A stretch of 64,000 nt of DNA. It comes from Castellaniella caeni NBRC 101664. GTDB lineage: Bacteria; Pseudomonadota; Gammaproteobacteria; Burkholderiales; Burkholderiaceae_B. The notes beneath the pieces were generated by a model, which had not been told where the DNA came from, searched no databases, and saw only the letters and a list, made by a program, of their open reading frames with translations. The stretch covers positions 1 through 64,000 of the forward strand of contig NZ_BCWN01000004.1 of assembly GCF_001592225.1 (NCBI RefSeq), written 5' to 3'. Shown here one piece after another: positions 1 to 10,866 of the stretch (positions are counted from its first letter, which is position 1; the number at the start of each line of letters is the position of its first letter). Made by a program: the position numbers and the translations under genes.

Positions 1-93
1 AAACCAGCAGCCTCGGTACGCCTGCGTCGGCCAAAACGGAAAGAACAGCCTTGGCATCAGCCCACCCCCACGTCGCGGCCCGCAGGCCGCTCC

Positions 94-146
94 GATAAAA
101 CAGGCACGGAAGAGCCCGCAGGGGCTCTCCCGTGTCCTGTTTTATC
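94..146 (-). terminator. Terminator hairpin at the end of putA
   Basis: A long imperfect inverted repeat: the outer arms GATAAAACAGG and CCTGTTTTATC enclose an inner stem AGAGCCC/GGGGCTCT with a GCA loop. The putA stop codon lies inside the outer arm. Read on the minus strand it ends in a T-containing arm, as a factor-independent terminator would. Bases 1-93 beyond it hold no gene I can support. Confidence 0.75.
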
Positions 147-3100
147 CCACCATCATCAACGTCGCATTACCACCCGCGGCAGCCGTATTGATGCATACCG
201 ACACCTCGCGCACCAGCATCTCCAGCGGATAGCCCACCCCGCTCGACAGCTCGTGCGAGCGGCGCGCCAGCACCGGCACCACCGGCCCTGGACGTGCCGC
301 CACGGCGCGGTTGAGCGTCAGCAGATCGTCGCCATCCCCCTCGAACAGCACCACCTGGAAATCGGCGGCATCGACAGCTTCCGGCGCCAGCCACGACAGC
401 GAGGCTTCCGTGCCCTGCTGCCGGTGGAAGGCCCGCACCTCGGGATGATCCACCCACAGCATCGCATTGCCCGTCTGCTGGCAGGCCTGCCACTGCGCCT
501 GTGCGCCCGCCGCGCTGACTGCCCGGCACAGCACCGCGCCACGCGGCTTGAGGCGGTATTGATTGCTCTCGCCCGTGGGGCCCGGCAGCTCGATCGTTGG
601 TGCGTCCTTGCCCACCACCCCCTTGACCGGCAAGGTACTGGCCGACGCCGCCAACAGGCGATGCAGGTACAGCGGGCCGCCGGCCTTGGGGCCTGTGCCC
701 GACAAGCCTTCGCCACCAAAAGGCTGCACCCCCACCGTGGCGCCGACGATGTTGCGGTTGACGTAGATATTGCCCGCGTGGACACGCTCGGTGACGTGGT
801 GCACCGTCTCGTCCAGGCGCGTGTGCACGCCAAACGTCAGGCCATAGCCGCGCTCATTGACCGCGTCGATCACCGCGTCCAGGTTTTCGCGCTGATAGCG
901 CAGCACGTGCAGCACCGGCCCGAAGACCTCGCGCTCGAGCTCGGCGACATCCGAGATCTCGATGAGCGTGGGCGCCACGAACGTGCCGAACTGCACCTGC
1001 TCGGCATCCAGTGCGCGCCGACTGACGGCGTGCCCGGCGGCCTGCATGCCCTGGACGTGGCGCTCGATCATGGCCTGCGCTTCGGCGTCGATCACCGGCC
1101 CGATGTCGGTGGACAGCAGCTCGGGGCGCCCCACCCGCAGTTCGTCCATGGCGCCGCGCAGCATCGTCAAAGTGCGGTCGGCGCAGTCTTCCTGCACGCA
1201 CAACACGCGCAGGGCCGAACAGCGCTGGCCCGCGGAATCGAAGGCTGAGCTGAGCACGTCATAGACGACCTGTTCGGTCAGCGCGGAAGAATCCACGATG
1301 AGCGCATTTTGCCCGCCCGTTTCGGCAATGAGAGGCACCGGATGGCCAGCCCCATCCAGACGTTCGGCCAAGGTGGCGGCAATGAGCTTGGCGACCTCGG
1401 TGGAGCCCGTGAACATCACGCCATGCACGATCGGGCTGGCCACCAGCGCCGCGCCGACGGTTTCGCCCCGGCCCGGCAAGAGCTGCACCGCATCGGCGGG
1501 CACGCCCGCGCGATGCAGCACGGACACCCCGTAGGCCGCAATGAGATTGGTCTGCTCGGCGGGTTTGGCCAGCACCACGTTGCCCGCGGCCAGTGCCGCG
1601 CTGACTTGCCCGGTGAAGATCGCCAGCGGGAAGTTCCAGGGGCTGATGCACAGCACAGGCCCCAGCGGGCGGTGGCTGTCGTTGGAAAATTCGCTTTCGA
1701 TGCGCGCCGCATAGTAGCGCAGGAAATCGACCGCCTCGCGCACCTCGGAGATGGCGTTGGGAAACGACTTGCCCGCCTCGCGCACAATGAGCCCGATCGA
1801 CATCTGCATCTCGTCTTCGAGCAGCTGCGCCGCATGGCGCAGGCACTGGGCGCGCTCGGCCACCGGCGTGGCCTGCCAGATGGGCGCCGCGTATTCGGCG
1901 CGTTTCAAGGCCTGCCGCACGGCCGCCTCGTCGGCCTCGATGACCTCGCCCACCACGTCGCGGTGATCCGCCGGGTTGAGCACCGGCTGCGCCCGCTCGG
2001 CCAGCCAGTCGCCCGGTGGCGCGGCGCGCCACTGCTGCTCGGCACTGCCCAGCAGGGCCGCGGCCAGCGAACCCAGGCGATGTTCGTTGCTGAGGTCGAG
2101 CCCCGCCGAATTGGCACGGTTGTCGCGCGCCTGGTAAAGGTCGCGCGGCAGCGGAATGCGATCGTGCGGCGCCCCCAGGGGCTGGATGGCCCGTGCCTTG
2201 TGCACCGGGTCTTCGATCAGAGTGTCGATGGGGACGTTCTTGTCGCCGATCTGGTTGACGAACGACGTGTTGGCGCCGTTTTCGAGCAGGCGGCGCACCA
2301 AGTAGGCAAGCAAGGTCTCGTGCGTGCCCACCGGCGCATAGACGCGGCAGGGACGGTTGAGATGCCCCTTGGACAACGGGCCGACCACCTCTTCGTACAG
2401 CGGCTCGCCCATGCCGTGCAAGCACTGGAACTCGTATTGGCCGGGGTAGTAGTTTTCGCCCGCCAGATAATAGATGGAAGACAGCGTCTGTGCATTGTGC
2501 GTGGCAAACTGCGGAAACACCGCCTCGGGCGCCGACAGCAGTTTGCGCGCGCAGGCCAGGTAGGACAGGTCGGTGTGTACCTTGCGGGTGTACACCGGAT
2601 AGCCCTCCAGGCCATCGACCTGTGCGCGCTTGATTTCGGCATCCCAATAGGCGCCTTTCACCAGGCGCACCATCAGGCGGTGCTTGCTGCGCCGCGCGAG
2701 ATCGATGACGAAATCGATGACGAAGGGCGCACGCTTCTGGTAGGCCTGAATGACGAAACCGATGCCGTTCCAGCCACGCAGGCGTTCTTCAAAACACAAG
2801 GCTTCGAGCAGATCGAGCGACAGCTCGAGCCGGTCGGCCTCTTCGGCATCGATGTTCAGGCCGATGTCGTAGCTGCGCGCCAGCACAGAAAGTTCGATCA
2901 TGCGCGGCAGCAGTTCGCCCATGACGCGGTCGCGCTGCGCCCGGGCATAGCGCGGGTGCAGCGCCGACAGCTTGATGGAGATGCCCGGGCCTTCGTAGAT
3001 GCCCCGACCCTGCGAAGCCTTGCCGATGGCATGGATGGCCTGCTCGTACGAGCGATAGTAGTCGGCGGCGTCTTCCGCGGTGGTTGCCGCCTCGCCCAGC

Positions 3101-3927
3101 ATGTCGTAGGAATAGCGGAAGCCGATTTCCTCGAATTTGCGGCTGTTGGCCAGCGCCGAGGAAATGGTCTGCCCCGTGACGAATTGCTCGCCCATGAGGC
3201 GCATGGCCATGTTGACGCCACGGCGGATGAGCGGCTCGCCCCCTTTGGCGATCAGGCGCGTGAGCGCCTGGGAGAGGTTCTGTTCGCTGTTCACGCTGAC
3301 CAGCTTGCCGGTGACCAGCAGGCCCCAGGTGGCGGCATTGACGAACAGCGAGCGCGACTCGCCCACGTGGGCGCGCCAGTCGCCGCGGCTGACCTTGTCG
3401 CGGATGAGGGCATCGCGCGTCGCCTGATCGGGGATGCGCAGCAAGGCCTCGGCCAGGCACATCAGGGCCACGCCTTCTTGGCTGGAAAGGGAAAATTCCT
3501 GAATCAGGCCTTCGACCCCGCCCCCCTTGCGCTTGTCGCGCAAGGTTTGTACCAGGCGGCGAGCCAGGGTCTCGACTTCGGCCGGCTGGCTGGACTCGGC
3601 CTGATCGACCAGCATGGCCACGCACTCGGGCTCCGGACGGCGATAGGCCGCCGTGACGGCGGCGCGCAGCACCGACTGTGGTTGCACCTCTTGGGCAAAC
3701 TCGTAGAAAGGCGTCTGCAGCTCGGGTTCGGGCGGCGCGTCGGGTTCGGGCGCGTCGGCGCGATGGTCGATCTCGGCGGGCAGCTGCCCGCGCTCGATGG
3801 CTTCGATGTAGCTCAACAAGGCCTGCTTGTGCAGCCAATGGGGCGTACACCCCAGTTTTTCTGCCTGCGCGCGCAGACGTTCGCGTAGGGTCTCATCGAC
3901 CTTTACACCCAGGGTAACAGTCGCCAT
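142..3927 (-). CDS. putA: Trifunctional PutA: transcriptional regulator, proline dehydrogenase and P5C dehydrogenase
   Basis: Oxidises proline to glutamate in two steps: FAD proline dehydrogenase, then NAD-dependent P5C (glutamate semialdehyde) dehydrogenase. The protein is about 1261 aa. The N-terminus (1-47) looks like a ribbon-helix-helix DNA-binding domain, so this is the version of PutA that represses its own operon when proline is low. The FAD barrel follows, with RLVKGAYWD near residue 424. The aldehyde dehydrogenase part has AETGGQNA near 872 and the catalytic Cys in GQRCSALR near 902. A longer frame begins at 3969, but [13 protein letters not shown] at 3927 is the expected family start. 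No putP transporter is adjacent. The gene reads toward the window edge and ends in a strong hairpin. Confidence 0.97.
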   Translation of the reverse strand: MATVTLGVKVDETLRERLRAQAEKLGCTPHWLHKQALLSYIEAIERGQLPAEIDHRADAPEPDAPPEPELQTPFYEFAQEVQPQSVLRAAVTAAYRRPEPECVAMLVDQAESSQPAEVETLARRLVQTLRDKRKGGGVEGLIQEFSLSSQEGVALMCLAEALLRIPDQATRDALIRDKVSRGDWRAHVGESRSLFVNAATWGLLVTGKLVSVNSEQNLSQALTRLIAKGGEPLIRRGVNMAMRLMGEQFVTGQTISSALANSRKFEEIGFRYSYDMLGEAATTAEDAADYYRSYEQAIHAIGKASQGRGIYEGPGISIKLSALHPRYARAQRDRVMGELLPRMIELSVLARSYDIGLNIDAEEADRLELSLDLLEALCFEERLRGWNGIGFVIQAYQKRAPFVIDFVIDLARRSKHRLMVRLVKGAYWDAEIKRAQVDGLEGYPVYTRKVHTDLSYLACARKLLSAPEAVFPQFATHNAQTLSSIYYLAGENYYPGQYEFQCLHGMGEPLYEEVVGPLSKGHLNRPCRVYAPVGTHETLLAYLVRRLLENGANTSFVNQIGDKNVPIDTLIEDPVHKARAIQPLGAPHDRIPLPRDLYQARDNRANSAGLDLSNEHRLGSLAAALLGSAEQQWRAAPPGDWLAERAQPVLNPADHRDVVGEVIEADEAAVRQALKRAEYAAPIWQATPVAERAQCLRHAAQLLEDEMQMSIGLIVREAGKSFPNAISEVREAVDFLRYYAARIESEFSNDSHRPLGPVLCISPWNFPLAIFTGQVSAALAAGNVVLAKPAEQTNLIAAYGVSVLHRAGVPADAVQLLPGRGETVGAALVASPIVHGVMFTGSTEVAKLIAATLAERLDGAGHPVPLIAETGGQNALIVDSSALTEQVVYDVLSSAFDSAGQRCSALRVLCVQEDCADRTLTMLRGAMDELRVGRPELLSTDIGPVIDAEAQAMIERHVQGMQAAGHAVSRRALDAEQVQFGTFVAPTLIEISDVAELEREVFGPVLHVLRYQRENLDAVIDAVNERGYGLTFGVHTRLDETVHHVTERVHAGNIYVNRNIVGATVGVQPFGGEGLSGTGPKAGGPLYLHRLLAASASTLPVKGVVGKDAPTIELPGPTGESNQYRLKPRGAVLCRAVSAAGAQAQWQACQQTGNAMLWVDHPEVRAFHRQQGTEASLSWLAPEAVDAADFQVVLFEGDGDDLLTLNRAVAARPGPVVPVLARRSHELSSGVGYPLEMLVREVSVCINTAAAGGNATLMMVG

Positions 3928-4029
3928 GATCGGGCTCTCGGAGAAGTGCACGCGCTGCCACGATGACAACGCACATTGGCGCCCGTCGGCAAAAACCGGA
4001 TCGGACGCCCGCTCCGAGCATACTACGAG

Positions 4030-4058
4030 GTTGTACCTTTTGCTGCCATTATGGTTAA
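4030..4058 (-). promoter_or_regulatory. Candidate putA promoter
   Basis: On the minus strand TTAACC (-35) and TACAAC (-10) are 17 bp apart, about 100 bp before the putA start. The nearby sequences GTTGTA (4030-4035, plus strand) and GTTGCA (minus strand, 4077-4082) resemble the GTTGCA core bound by the ribbon-helix-helix domain of PutA. The promoter hexamers are only moderate matches. Confidence 0.35.
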
Positions 4059-4065
4059 CCCGAAA

Positions 4066-4743
4066 TTACATTAAGGTGCAACCATACTGCCGCAGCTCGG
4101 GGGCAGGCGGTAAACCAGCCGTATCCAGGGTATCGCTCGCGGCCATTACCCGTCCCAGCGCCCGCACCGCCTGGCGCTGGGCCTCCACCAGCGCAGCCAC
4201 GCTTTCCTGGGCGGCAGGCACGCGCAGCCGCGCCTGACAGACGCGGGTTCGCGGTGCGCCTGTCAGGCGATCCGTCCACGACGCATCGAGACCCGCGCCC
4301 AGCCCCCAGACGAGGTCAAAGCGCGTCACGCGCACGTCCACGCGCCGCACTGGCTGGCCAGGCCGACCAGACGCCGCCGCTGCGCGCGGCGCGTCGGCGG
4401 GCGACCCAGCCGCCGCCAGCCGCGCCGCCAGGGCCGCCTGGATTTCGTCAGCCAACGGGCTGGCCCACAAAGAATCGTTCAGCACCTCCACGGCGGGCGC
4501 CTGGGCGGGCACCCGCACCAGCAGTTGCGGGCGCTCGGTCTCGGCGGGGATCCGCACGACCCGCAACTGCACGTGCTCCGCCGCCAACAGCGCGGGCGCG
4601 ACCTGCGCGCCGCCCGCGTCAAACGCGGCCTCCGACAGGCTGTAATAACGGCTGGGCGTCGTGGTGCATCCGGCCAGCAGGCCCAGCGCCCCACACAGCA
4701 GCATCGCTCGTCGCATGAAAGATCCGTCCATCAAGAGCCTCAT
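4066..4743 (-). CDS. pqiC: PqiC-type outer-membrane lipoprotein of the Pqi intermembrane transport system
   Basis: ABC-type transport auxiliary lipoprotein family, 225 aa. The signal peptide ends in the lipobox LLAGC, so the mature protein should be lipidated and, by analogy to E. coli PqiC, held at the inner face of the outer membrane to receive the PqiB tunnel. The start at 4743 overlaps the pqiB stop in an ATGA junction, suggesting coupling. An internal Met (MRRAMLLCG, 4716) would also leave a workable signal peptide. Last gene of pqiABC. Confidence 0.88.
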   Translation of the reverse strand: MRLLMDGSFMRRAMLLCGALGLLAGCTTTPSRYYSLSEAAFDAGGAQVAPALLAAEHVQLRVVRIPAETERPQLLVRVPAQAPAVEVLNDSLWASPLADEIQAALAARLAAAGSPADAPRAAAASGRPGQPVRRVDVRVTRFDLVWGLGAGLDASWTDRLTGAPRTRVCQARLRVPAAQESVAALVEAQRQAVRALGRVMAASDTLDTAGLPPAPELRQYGCTLM

Positions 4744-6425
4744 TGCAAGCGGTCGGCGGGCCGCCCGCGCAACAACGTATCGGGATGCGCCTGCAGCGCA
4801 TCGGTCAGCAGGCGCAAGGCCCGCGCCGCGCCATCCAGCGCCCGCAGAGTATCCTGCACCCCGCTCAGCACCGGCGCATCGGGCCCCAGCACGGCACCTA
4901 CCCGGTCAAGCGCCTGGCGGGCTGCGCTCAGGGTCTTGCCTGCTTCCGGCGCCAGCTGCGTATCGGTGCGCCTGAGCAGCCGGTGCAGGCTGGCGAGGCT
5001 GCCTTGGAGCTCGCGCCCCATATCGTCGAGCGGCAGGCGGTCGAGCTTGGTGACGATGTTGCTCAACTGGCGCTGCAGCTGGTCGAAGTCGCCCGGCACG
5101 GTAGGCACCAGATAGCCGGTCGCGGGCGCCGTCGCCCCCGGAATCTGAATCTTGGCCCGTTCTTGTTCAGGGAAGAAGTCGAGGGCCACATACTGCTGGC
5201 CGGTGAGCAGACTGGCCGTGCGCAGCTGGCCGCGCAGGCCGCGCCGGATGAGCGGCCCGAGCAGCGCCTCGCCCTGCGCCCCGTTGACGGACGTGACCAG
5301 CTCGCGATAGGCCTGGCTGAAGCGCATGGGAAAGACCTGGGCCCGTATCCGCGAGTAGAACCGCTTGATCGCCGGGTCGAATTCGAGATCGATGTCGATC
5401 ACCTTGCCAATGGCCATGCCACGGAAATCGACCTCGGCACCCACGCGCAAACCTCGCACCGACTGATCGAAGCGCAGTTCGATGTCCACCGGGTCGCCAT
5501 CCGGGTCGGCCAGCGCCTGCTCGCGCGTGTCGAACAGGGCGTAACTGCTGTTGGGCGCGGCAGGCGAGGTATCGAGCACGCCGTCGAACGAAGTGGATTC
5601 GTCAGCCTGCGCGAACGTGACCCCGCCGTTCAGGATGGCGGCCAGCCCGCTGGTGCGCAGCTGCACGCCGTCGGCCGAGAGCGACATGTCCACGCCGCTG
5701 TCGTTCCAGAAGCGGGTGTCCGGCGTGACGTAGCGGTCATATGGCGCCTGGACGAAAATCTGCAGATCAACCTCGCGCCCATCGGGCGACATGCTATAGC
5801 TGACAACGCGGCCTACTTCGATGCGCCGGTAATAGACGCGCGACCCGACCCCCAAAGAACCCAGCGACTTGGCCGTCAGACGAAAGCGCGTGCCCACCTG
5901 GCCGCTCAGCACCTCGGGCGGATTGGCCAGCCCCTCGAAGGCGTACACGGCGCCGCCCTTGGGCGCGGTGATCGGCGCATCGACGCTGAGATAGACCCCT
6001 GACAGCAGCGTATCGAGGCCCGAGACGCCCGCCAGGCTGACCTGAGGGCGCACGATCCAGAACTTGGCGCCCTGCTGGGTGATGTACGACGCCCCCTGGC
6101 GCTGCAGCTGCACGTCCACCAGGACGTGCTCGCGATCCTTGGCGACGCGCACGTTTTTCACTTCGCCGACCACCACGTCCCGGTAACGCAGCTTGGTCTG
6201 CCCGGCCTCGACGCCGGCCGCCGACTGGAAGCTGATGGTGATGACGGGCCCGGTACGCACCCACACGGAAGCCAGCAGAGAGAGCGCCACCGCCAGGGCG
6301 AGCAGTGGCACCAGCCATACCCACGACCAGCGGATGGAACGCCCGGGCCGGATGACGGGCGCAGGCACCGCGTCGTCCGCAGCCGACGTGGGCGCTGGAG
6401 TGCTGGATGGGTCGTCAACGGGCAT
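4740..6425 (-). CDS. pqiB: PqiB, MCE-domain intermembrane transport protein
   Basis: About 561 aa. One N-terminal membrane helix (about residues 33-55) is followed by three MCE repeats (roughly 59-110, 170-230 and 290-345) and an alpha-helical C-terminus. In E. coli PqiB forms a hexameric syringe-like tunnel across the periplasm that moves lipids between membranes. The start MPVDDPSS at 6425 overlaps the end of pqiA; a frame open to 6482 has no better start. Sits between pqiA and pqiC in an overlapping operon. Confidence 0.93.
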   Translation of the reverse strand: MPVDDPSSTPAPTSAADDAVPAPVIRPGRSIRWSWVWLVPLLALAVALSLLASVWVRTGPVITISFQSAAGVEAGQTKLRYRDVVVGEVKNVRVAKDREHVLVDVQLQRQGASYITQQGAKFWIVRPQVSLAGVSGLDTLLSGVYLSVDAPITAPKGGAVYAFEGLANPPEVLSGQVGTRFRLTAKSLGSLGVGSRVYYRRIEVGRVVSYSMSPDGREVDLQIFVQAPYDRYVTPDTRFWNDSGVDMSLSADGVQLRTSGLAAILNGGVTFAQADESTSFDGVLDTSPAAPNSSYALFDTREQALADPDGDPVDIELRFDQSVRGLRVGAEVDFRGMAIGKVIDIDLEFDPAIKRFYSRIRAQVFPMRFSQAYRELVTSVNGAQGEALLGPLIRRGLRGQLRTASLLTGQQYVALDFFPEQERAKIQIPGATAPATGYLVPTVPGDFDQLQRQLSNIVTKLDRLPLDDMGRELQGSLASLHRLLRRTDTQLAPEAGKTLSAARQALDRVGAVLGPDAPVLSGVQDTLRALDGAARALRLLTDALQAHPDTLLRGRPADRLQ

Positions 6426-7650
6426 GGGAATCCTCTGCTTGCCGGGCCAGGCGCAGCCGATCCCAGCCTCGACGCGGATCATACCGCATGGCGGCCCACA
6501 TGGTGAGCACCACCACCGCCCCGAAGTTCAGCGCGGCGGGCCCGACGTCGATGCGCGACAGGCCCGGAAAATTGGCCATGGCCGTCATCAGCACCACCAC
6601 GAACACGTCCAGCATGGACCACTGGCCGATGAACTCGACCACCGTGAACAGCCGCGTACGCTGCTGTTGCGTCCGGGAATCATCGACGTGCTTGCGCAGC
6701 AACAGAAAGGACAGGGCCAGCAGCTTGGTCACCGGCACCAGCACGCTGGCGACGAAGACGATCACGGCGAGATCCCAGGAGCCCATCTGCCACAGCTCGA
6801 CCACGCCACCCAAAATAGTATGGCTGCTCGAGCCCAGCAGGGTTTGTACACGCATCACCGGCAGCGTATTGGCCGGAATGTAGAAAATCACGGCGGCCAG
6901 CACCAGGGCCCAGACTTCGAGGTCGTGGCCATGGCGCCGGTGACGCATCGCGGCCCCGCAGCGCAGGCAATGCCCCGAGGCCGGTTGCGCCTGCACACAG
7001 CCGCAGGCCGCGCACACCGCCCCGCGGCCATGCGCCCCCGAGATCGACGCCATGCCGGCATCTTCGGCCTCGCGCCACAGGGCATGGGCATCCCAGCGCC
7101 CCAGGCCCGACATCATGAAGCTGAGCACGAAAAAACCGACGAGCCCAGGGCCTGCCTGCAGCTGCGCCATACCCGCCACCTTGACGATGGCCACCAGCAG
7201 GGCCAGCACCAGCACGGGCGCCATCGACCACGGCGTCAGCCGCTGCAGCAGCCGCAGGATGCGCGCCAGATCAGGCGGCAGGCGCCGGGCGGCCAGCGCC
7301 TGCATGACCCACACGGTGAGCGCGATCTGGACGAGTGGAAACCAGAAGCCGACCAGGCCGGTCATGACCGAGACGCCGTAATAGCCGCGATCCCAGCACA
7401 GGCGCAGGGCGCTCCAGAAGGTCAGGCTGACGTCCAGCCCCTGCACCGACAGCTGCGCGATGGGAAAGCCCTGCGCCACCGCGAAGACGATGAGCGTCGC
7501 CCAGCCGAAGGCCACCCACTGGCGCAAGGAGAACCAGCCACGACGATAGAGCACCGTACCGCAGCAACGGCACGCGGCCAGACCCCGGGAACCGGGATCC
7601 AGCCGCTGATGCAAGGTATCGCAATGCGGGCAGGCGATTAAAGGCGCCAT
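6415..7650 (-). CDS. pqiA: PqiA, integral membrane partner of PqiB
   Basis: 411 aa, two PqiA domains, each with a cysteine-rich zinc-ribbon-like start (CPHC with CRCCG near the N-terminus; CAACG with CLRCG mid-protein) and several membrane helices. In E. coli PqiA lies in the inner membrane and works with PqiB and PqiC in envelope lipid homeostasis. The ATG at 7650 shares one base with the clpA stop (TGATG). The same frame has a TTG at 7653, but the ATG is preferred. The operon may be read partly from the clpA promoter. Confidence 0.93.
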   Translation of the reverse strand: MAPLIACPHCDTLHQRLDPGSRGLAACRCCGTVLYRRGWFSLRQWVAFGWATLIVFAVAQGFPIAQLSVQGLDVSLTFWSALRLCWDRGYYGVSVMTGLVGFWFPLVQIALTVWVMQALAARRLPPDLARILRLLQRLTPWSMAPVLVLALLVAIVKVAGMAQLQAGPGLVGFFVLSFMMSGLGRWDAHALWREAEDAGMASISGAHGRGAVCAACGCVQAQPASGHCLRCGAAMRHRRHGHDLEVWALVLAAVIFYIPANTLPVMRVQTLLGSSSHTILGGVVELWQMGSWDLAVIVFVASVLVPVTKLLALSFLLLRKHVDDSRTQQQRTRLFTVVEFIGQWSMLDVFVVVLMTAMANFPGLSRIDVGPAALNFGAVVVLTMWAAMRYDPRRGWDRLRLARQAEDSHAR

Positions 7651-9968
7651 CAATCCACGAGTTCGGGCTCGGGGTGAGACGGTGAAGGCACCGCCCCCTT
7701 GCCCACGGGATCATCCGGAAAATTGAGCACGACCTGTCCCTGCGCATCGAGATCGACCTGCACCCGCCCCCCGTGGGCCAGACGCCCGAACAGCAGCTCG
7801 TCGGCCAGTGCGCGGCGGATCGTGTCCTGGATGAGGCGCTGCATGGGACGCGCGCCCATGGTGGGGTCGAAGCCGGCATGCGCCAGGTGCTCGCGCAGCG
7901 CGGTGGTGAACATGACCTCGACGTGCTTCTCGTGCAACTGGTCTTCGAGCTGCATGAGGAACTTGTCGACCACGCGCAGGATGATGTCGCGCGGCAGCGG
8001 CGCAAAGCCGATGATGGCGTCGAGCCGGTTGCGGAACTCGGGCGTGAACTGGCGCTTGATTTCGGCCATTTCGTCGCCCGTGCGTTCGGGTGCCGCGAAA
8101 CCAATGGTGTTGCGGTTGAGCGTGTCGGCACCCGCGTTGGTGGTCATGACCAGGATGACGTTGCGGAAATCGGTCTTGCGGCCATTGTTGTCGGTGAGCG
8201 TGCCGTGATCCATGACCTGCAACAGGATGTTGTAGACGTCGGGATGGGCTTTTTCGATTTCGTCGAGCAGCAGCACGCAGTGCGGCTGCTTGGTGACGGC
8301 CTCGGTGAGCAGCCCCCCCTGGTCGAAACCGACGTAGCCCGGCGGCGCGCCGATGAGGCGCGACACGGTATGGCGTTCCATGTATTCGGACATGTCGAAG
8401 CGCAAGAGTTCGATGCCCAGCACGAAGGCCAGCTGGCGCGCAACTTCGGTCTTGCCCACGCCCGTGGGGCCGGAGAACAGGAAGCAGCCGATGGGCTTGT
8501 CGGGCCGCCCCAGCCCCGAGCGGGCCATCTTGATGGAGGCGGCCAGGGCCGAAATGGCCTGATCCTGGCCGAACACCACCGCCTTGAGGTCGCGCTCGAG
8601 CGTGGCGAGCTTGTTGCGGTCGTCGGACGAGACGTTTTGCGGCGGAATGCGGGCAATGCGCGCCACGGTCGCCTGGATCTCGGCCCGTCCGATGAGCTTC
8701 TTTTGCCGCGACTTGGGCAGCAGGCGCTGGGCGGCTCCGGCCTCGTCGATGACGTCGATGGCCTTGTCGGGCAGGAAGCGGTCGCTGATGTGGCGCGCCG
8801 CGAGTTCGGCGGCGGCCGTGATGGCCGCGCCCGAGTAGCGCACCTGGTGGTGGGCCTCGAAGCGCGCCTTGAGCCCGCGCAGAATGTGAATGGTTTCTTC
8901 GACCGAGGGTTCGGGCACGTCGATCTTTTGGAAGCGGCGCGCGAGCGCGTGGTCTTTTTCAAAGATGCCGCGGTATTCGGTGTAGGTAGTGGCGCCGATG
9001 CACTTCAGGTTGCCCGACGACAAGGCGGGCTTGAGCAGGTTGGAGGCATCCAGCGTGCCGCCCGAGGCCGACCCGGCCCCGATGAGGGTGTGGATTTCGT
9101 CGATGAACAGCACCGCGTGACGGTTGTCCTTGAGCGACTTGAGCACCAGCTTGAGGCGCTGTTCGAAGTCGCCCCGGTACTTGGTGCCGGCCAGCAAGGC
9201 GCCCATGTCGAGCGCATAGACCTGGGTTTCGTTGAGGATCTCGGGGACGTCGCCCTGCGTGATGCGCCAGGCCAGGCCTTCGGCGATGGCGGTCTTGCCC
9301 ACCCCGGCCTCGCCCACCAGCAGCGGGTTGTTCTTGCGACGGCGGCACAGCACCTGGATGACGCGCTCGACCTCGTCCTCGCGCCCGATGAGGGGATCGA
9401 TGTGGCCTTTCAGGGCCTCGGCGTTGAGGTCGGTGGCGTACATTTCGAGCGGCGACTTCTGCTGCTCGGACTTGGGGTCGGCTGCCGGGGGTTCGGCCCG
9501 GGCGCTTTCCGGCGCGGCGGATTCCTCGGAGGTCTTGGTGATGCCGTGCGACAGGTAGTTGACGACATCCAGCCGGGAGACCCCCTGCTGCACCAGAAAA
9601 TACACGGCGTGCGAGTCTTTCTCGCCATACATGGCCACGAGCACGTTGGCCCCCGTGACCGCCATCTTGTTGGAGCCGTTGGACGACACGTGCATGATGG
9701 CCCGCTGGATGACCCGCTGGAACCCCAGCGTGGGCTGGGTATCGACCTCGCCATCGCCGGGGAACACGGGCGTGTTCTCAGCGATGAACTTGCGTAGATC
9801 TTGGCGCAGCAATTCGACATCGGCCGCGCAGGCACGCAGGACTTCGACGGCTGAAGCATTATCCAGCAGAGACAGCAGCAGGTGCTCCACGGTGATGAAT
9901 TCATGACGGGCCGCGCGGGCCTCGACAAACGCCATGTGCAGGCTGACTTCAAGTTCTTCGGAAATCAC
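7650..9968 (-). CDS. clpA: ATP-dependent Clp protease ATP-binding subunit ClpA
   Basis: AAA+ unfoldase feeding substrates to ClpP. 772 aa. Two N-terminal Clp repeats are followed by the D1 module (GEAGVGKT near 220, Walker B FIDEIH) and the D2 module (GPTGVGKT near 498, [14 protein letters not shown]). NTIGFAAPE near 619 is the IGF/IGL loop that docks on ClpP, so this is a ClpP partner and not ClpB. The start is GTG at 9968, because a strong Shine-Dalgarno AGGAGG lies five bases before it; upstream in-frame starts would put that site inside the gene. Next to clpS, its adaptor. Confidence 0.96.
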   Translation of the reverse strand: MISEELEVSLHMAFVEARAARHEFITVEHLLLSLLDNASAVEVLRACAADVELLRQDLRKFIAENTPVFPGDGEVDTQPTLGFQRVIQRAIMHVSSNGSNKMAVTGANVLVAMYGEKDSHAVYFLVQQGVSRLDVVNYLSHGITKTSEESAAPESARAEPPAADPKSEQQKSPLEMYATDLNAEALKGHIDPLIGREDEVERVIQVLCRRRKNNPLLVGEAGVGKTAIAEGLAWRITQGDVPEILNETQVYALDMGALLAGTKYRGDFEQRLKLVLKSLKDNRHAVLFIDEIHTLIGAGSASGGTLDASNLLKPALSSGNLKCIGATTYTEYRGIFEKDHALARRFQKIDVPEPSVEETIHILRGLKARFEAHHQVRYSGAAITAAAELAARHISDRFLPDKAIDVIDEAGAAQRLLPKSRQKKLIGRAEIQATVARIARIPPQNVSSDDRNKLATLERDLKAVVFGQDQAISALAASIKMARSGLGRPDKPIGCFLFSGPTGVGKTEVARQLAFVLGIELLRFDMSEYMERHTVSRLIGAPPGYVGFDQGGLLTEAVTKQPHCVLLLDEIEKAHPDVYNILLQVMDHGTLTDNNGRKTDFRNVILVMTTNAGADTLNRNTIGFAAPERTGDEMAEIKRQFTPEFRNRLDAIIGFAPLPRDIILRVVDKFLMQLEDQLHEKHVEVMFTTALREHLAHAGFDPTMGARPMQRLIQDTIRRALADELLFGRLAHGGRVQVDLDAQGQVVLNFPDDPVGKGAVPSPSHPEPELVD

Positions 9969-10103
9969 GCTTCCTCCTTCTTCGGAGCGGATCAAGCAAT
10001 CCGTTGGGTCTATTCTATGACTAAAACCGCCGGACGTTTGCCTGATGAGGCTTGGGAGAGTCCCTAGTGTGCTGCCAGAGCCGGGCGGCGAGGACGGGCC
10101 GCC

Positions 10104-10430
10104 TCAGGATGACGGAGGAATGGGCTCCATCAGACACTGCAGCGGGTGCTGATCGGCATGTGCCAGGCGCATCACGGCGTCCACCCGGGTGGCGGCGACG
10201 TCCCGGGTATAGATGCCACAGACGCCGCGCCCTTTGTGATGCACCTGCAGCATGATGCGCTCGGCCTCTTCCCCGCCCTTGTGGAATACCTGCTGCAAGA
10301 CGTGCACGACGAAGTCCATGGGCGTGTAGTCGTCGTTGAGCAAAACGACCTGATACATGGGCGGTGGCGCCAGCCGCACCGGCACGGGGGCGTGGGCCAG
10401 TTCATGCTGGTTCTCGATCACGGGTGGCAT
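10104..10430 (-). CDS. clpS: ClpS, N-end-rule adaptor of ClpAP
   Basis: 108 aa. Has the family core [13 protein letters not shown], the helix with EEAERIM and [12 protein letters not shown], and ends with DVAATRVD. ClpS binds N-degron substrates and hands them to ClpA. ATG at 10430 (MPPVIENQ) is preferred over an in-frame TTG at 10439. Lies 135 bp upstream of clpA on the same strand, with a cold shock gene divergent on the other side, as in many Proteobacteria. Confidence 0.95.
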   Translation of the reverse strand: MPPVIENQHELAHAPVPVRLAPPPMYQVVLLNDDYTPMDFVVHVLQQVFHKGGEEAERIMLQVHHKGRGVCGIYTRDVAATRVDAVMRLAHADQHPLQCLMEPIPPSS

Positions 10431-10563
10431 GGTGAGCAAAACCTAGTGGTTTCCATAGTTGACTGAACGGCGCAGAATTCAGCATGATCCTTGTGTCCGG
10501 CGGGCCAACACACGATAAAGCTGGCCGGCGCCGTTAAACTCCATACACACAGAGGCAGTTTGC

Positions 10564-10803
10564 ATGTCGGAATCCATCGAAAACACCGGAGAATCACAAA
10601 AACTGACCGGCACGGTTAAATGGTTCAATGATGCCAAGGGTTTTGGCTTCATTACCCCCGATAATGGGGGCGAAGACCTTTTTGCCCACTTCTCGTCCAT
10701 CCAGATGAACGGCTTCAAAACCCTGAAAGAGGGTCAGAAGGTCGCTTTCGATATCGCGCAGGGTCCGAAAGGCAAGCAAGCCTTGAATATTACCGCCGCC
10801 TGA
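10564..10803 (+). CDS. Cold shock domain protein (CspA/CspD type)
   Basis: 79 aa single cold shock domain with RNP1 (KGFGFIT) and RNP2 (DLFAHF), the single-strand nucleic acid binding surface. An N-terminal extension of about ten residues ([10 protein letters not shown]) precedes the usual start, making it longer than the common 67-70 aa form. Its place beside clpS matches E. coli cspD, but the type cannot be settled from sequence alone. It has its own terminator and a 5' leader of roughly 120 bases shared with the clpS upstream region. Confidence 0.93.
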   Translation: MSESIENTGESQKLTGTVKWFNDAKGFGFITPDNGGEDLFAHFSSIQMNGFKTLKEGQKVAFDIAQGPKGKQALNITAA

Positions 10804-10840
10804 CACCTCAGCGGCATCCGCACCTCATTTTACCGCGATG

Positions 10841-10866
10841 CAGGGCCCTACAAGGGCCCTGTTTTT
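10841..10866 (+). terminator. Terminator after the cold shock gene
   Basis: CAGGGCC and GGCCCTG arms around CTACAA, followed by TTTTT. Lies just before the start codon of the DUF192 gene. Confidence 0.88.

Noticed and set aside
1-93. Possible gene end at the left edge
   Set aside because: A short plus-strand frame runs into a TAA near 96, but it is too short and shows no motif.
253-3888. Long plus-strand frames opposite putA
   Set aside because: Arg/His-rich shadow frames produced by the high-GC third positions of putA; no domain or ribosome site.
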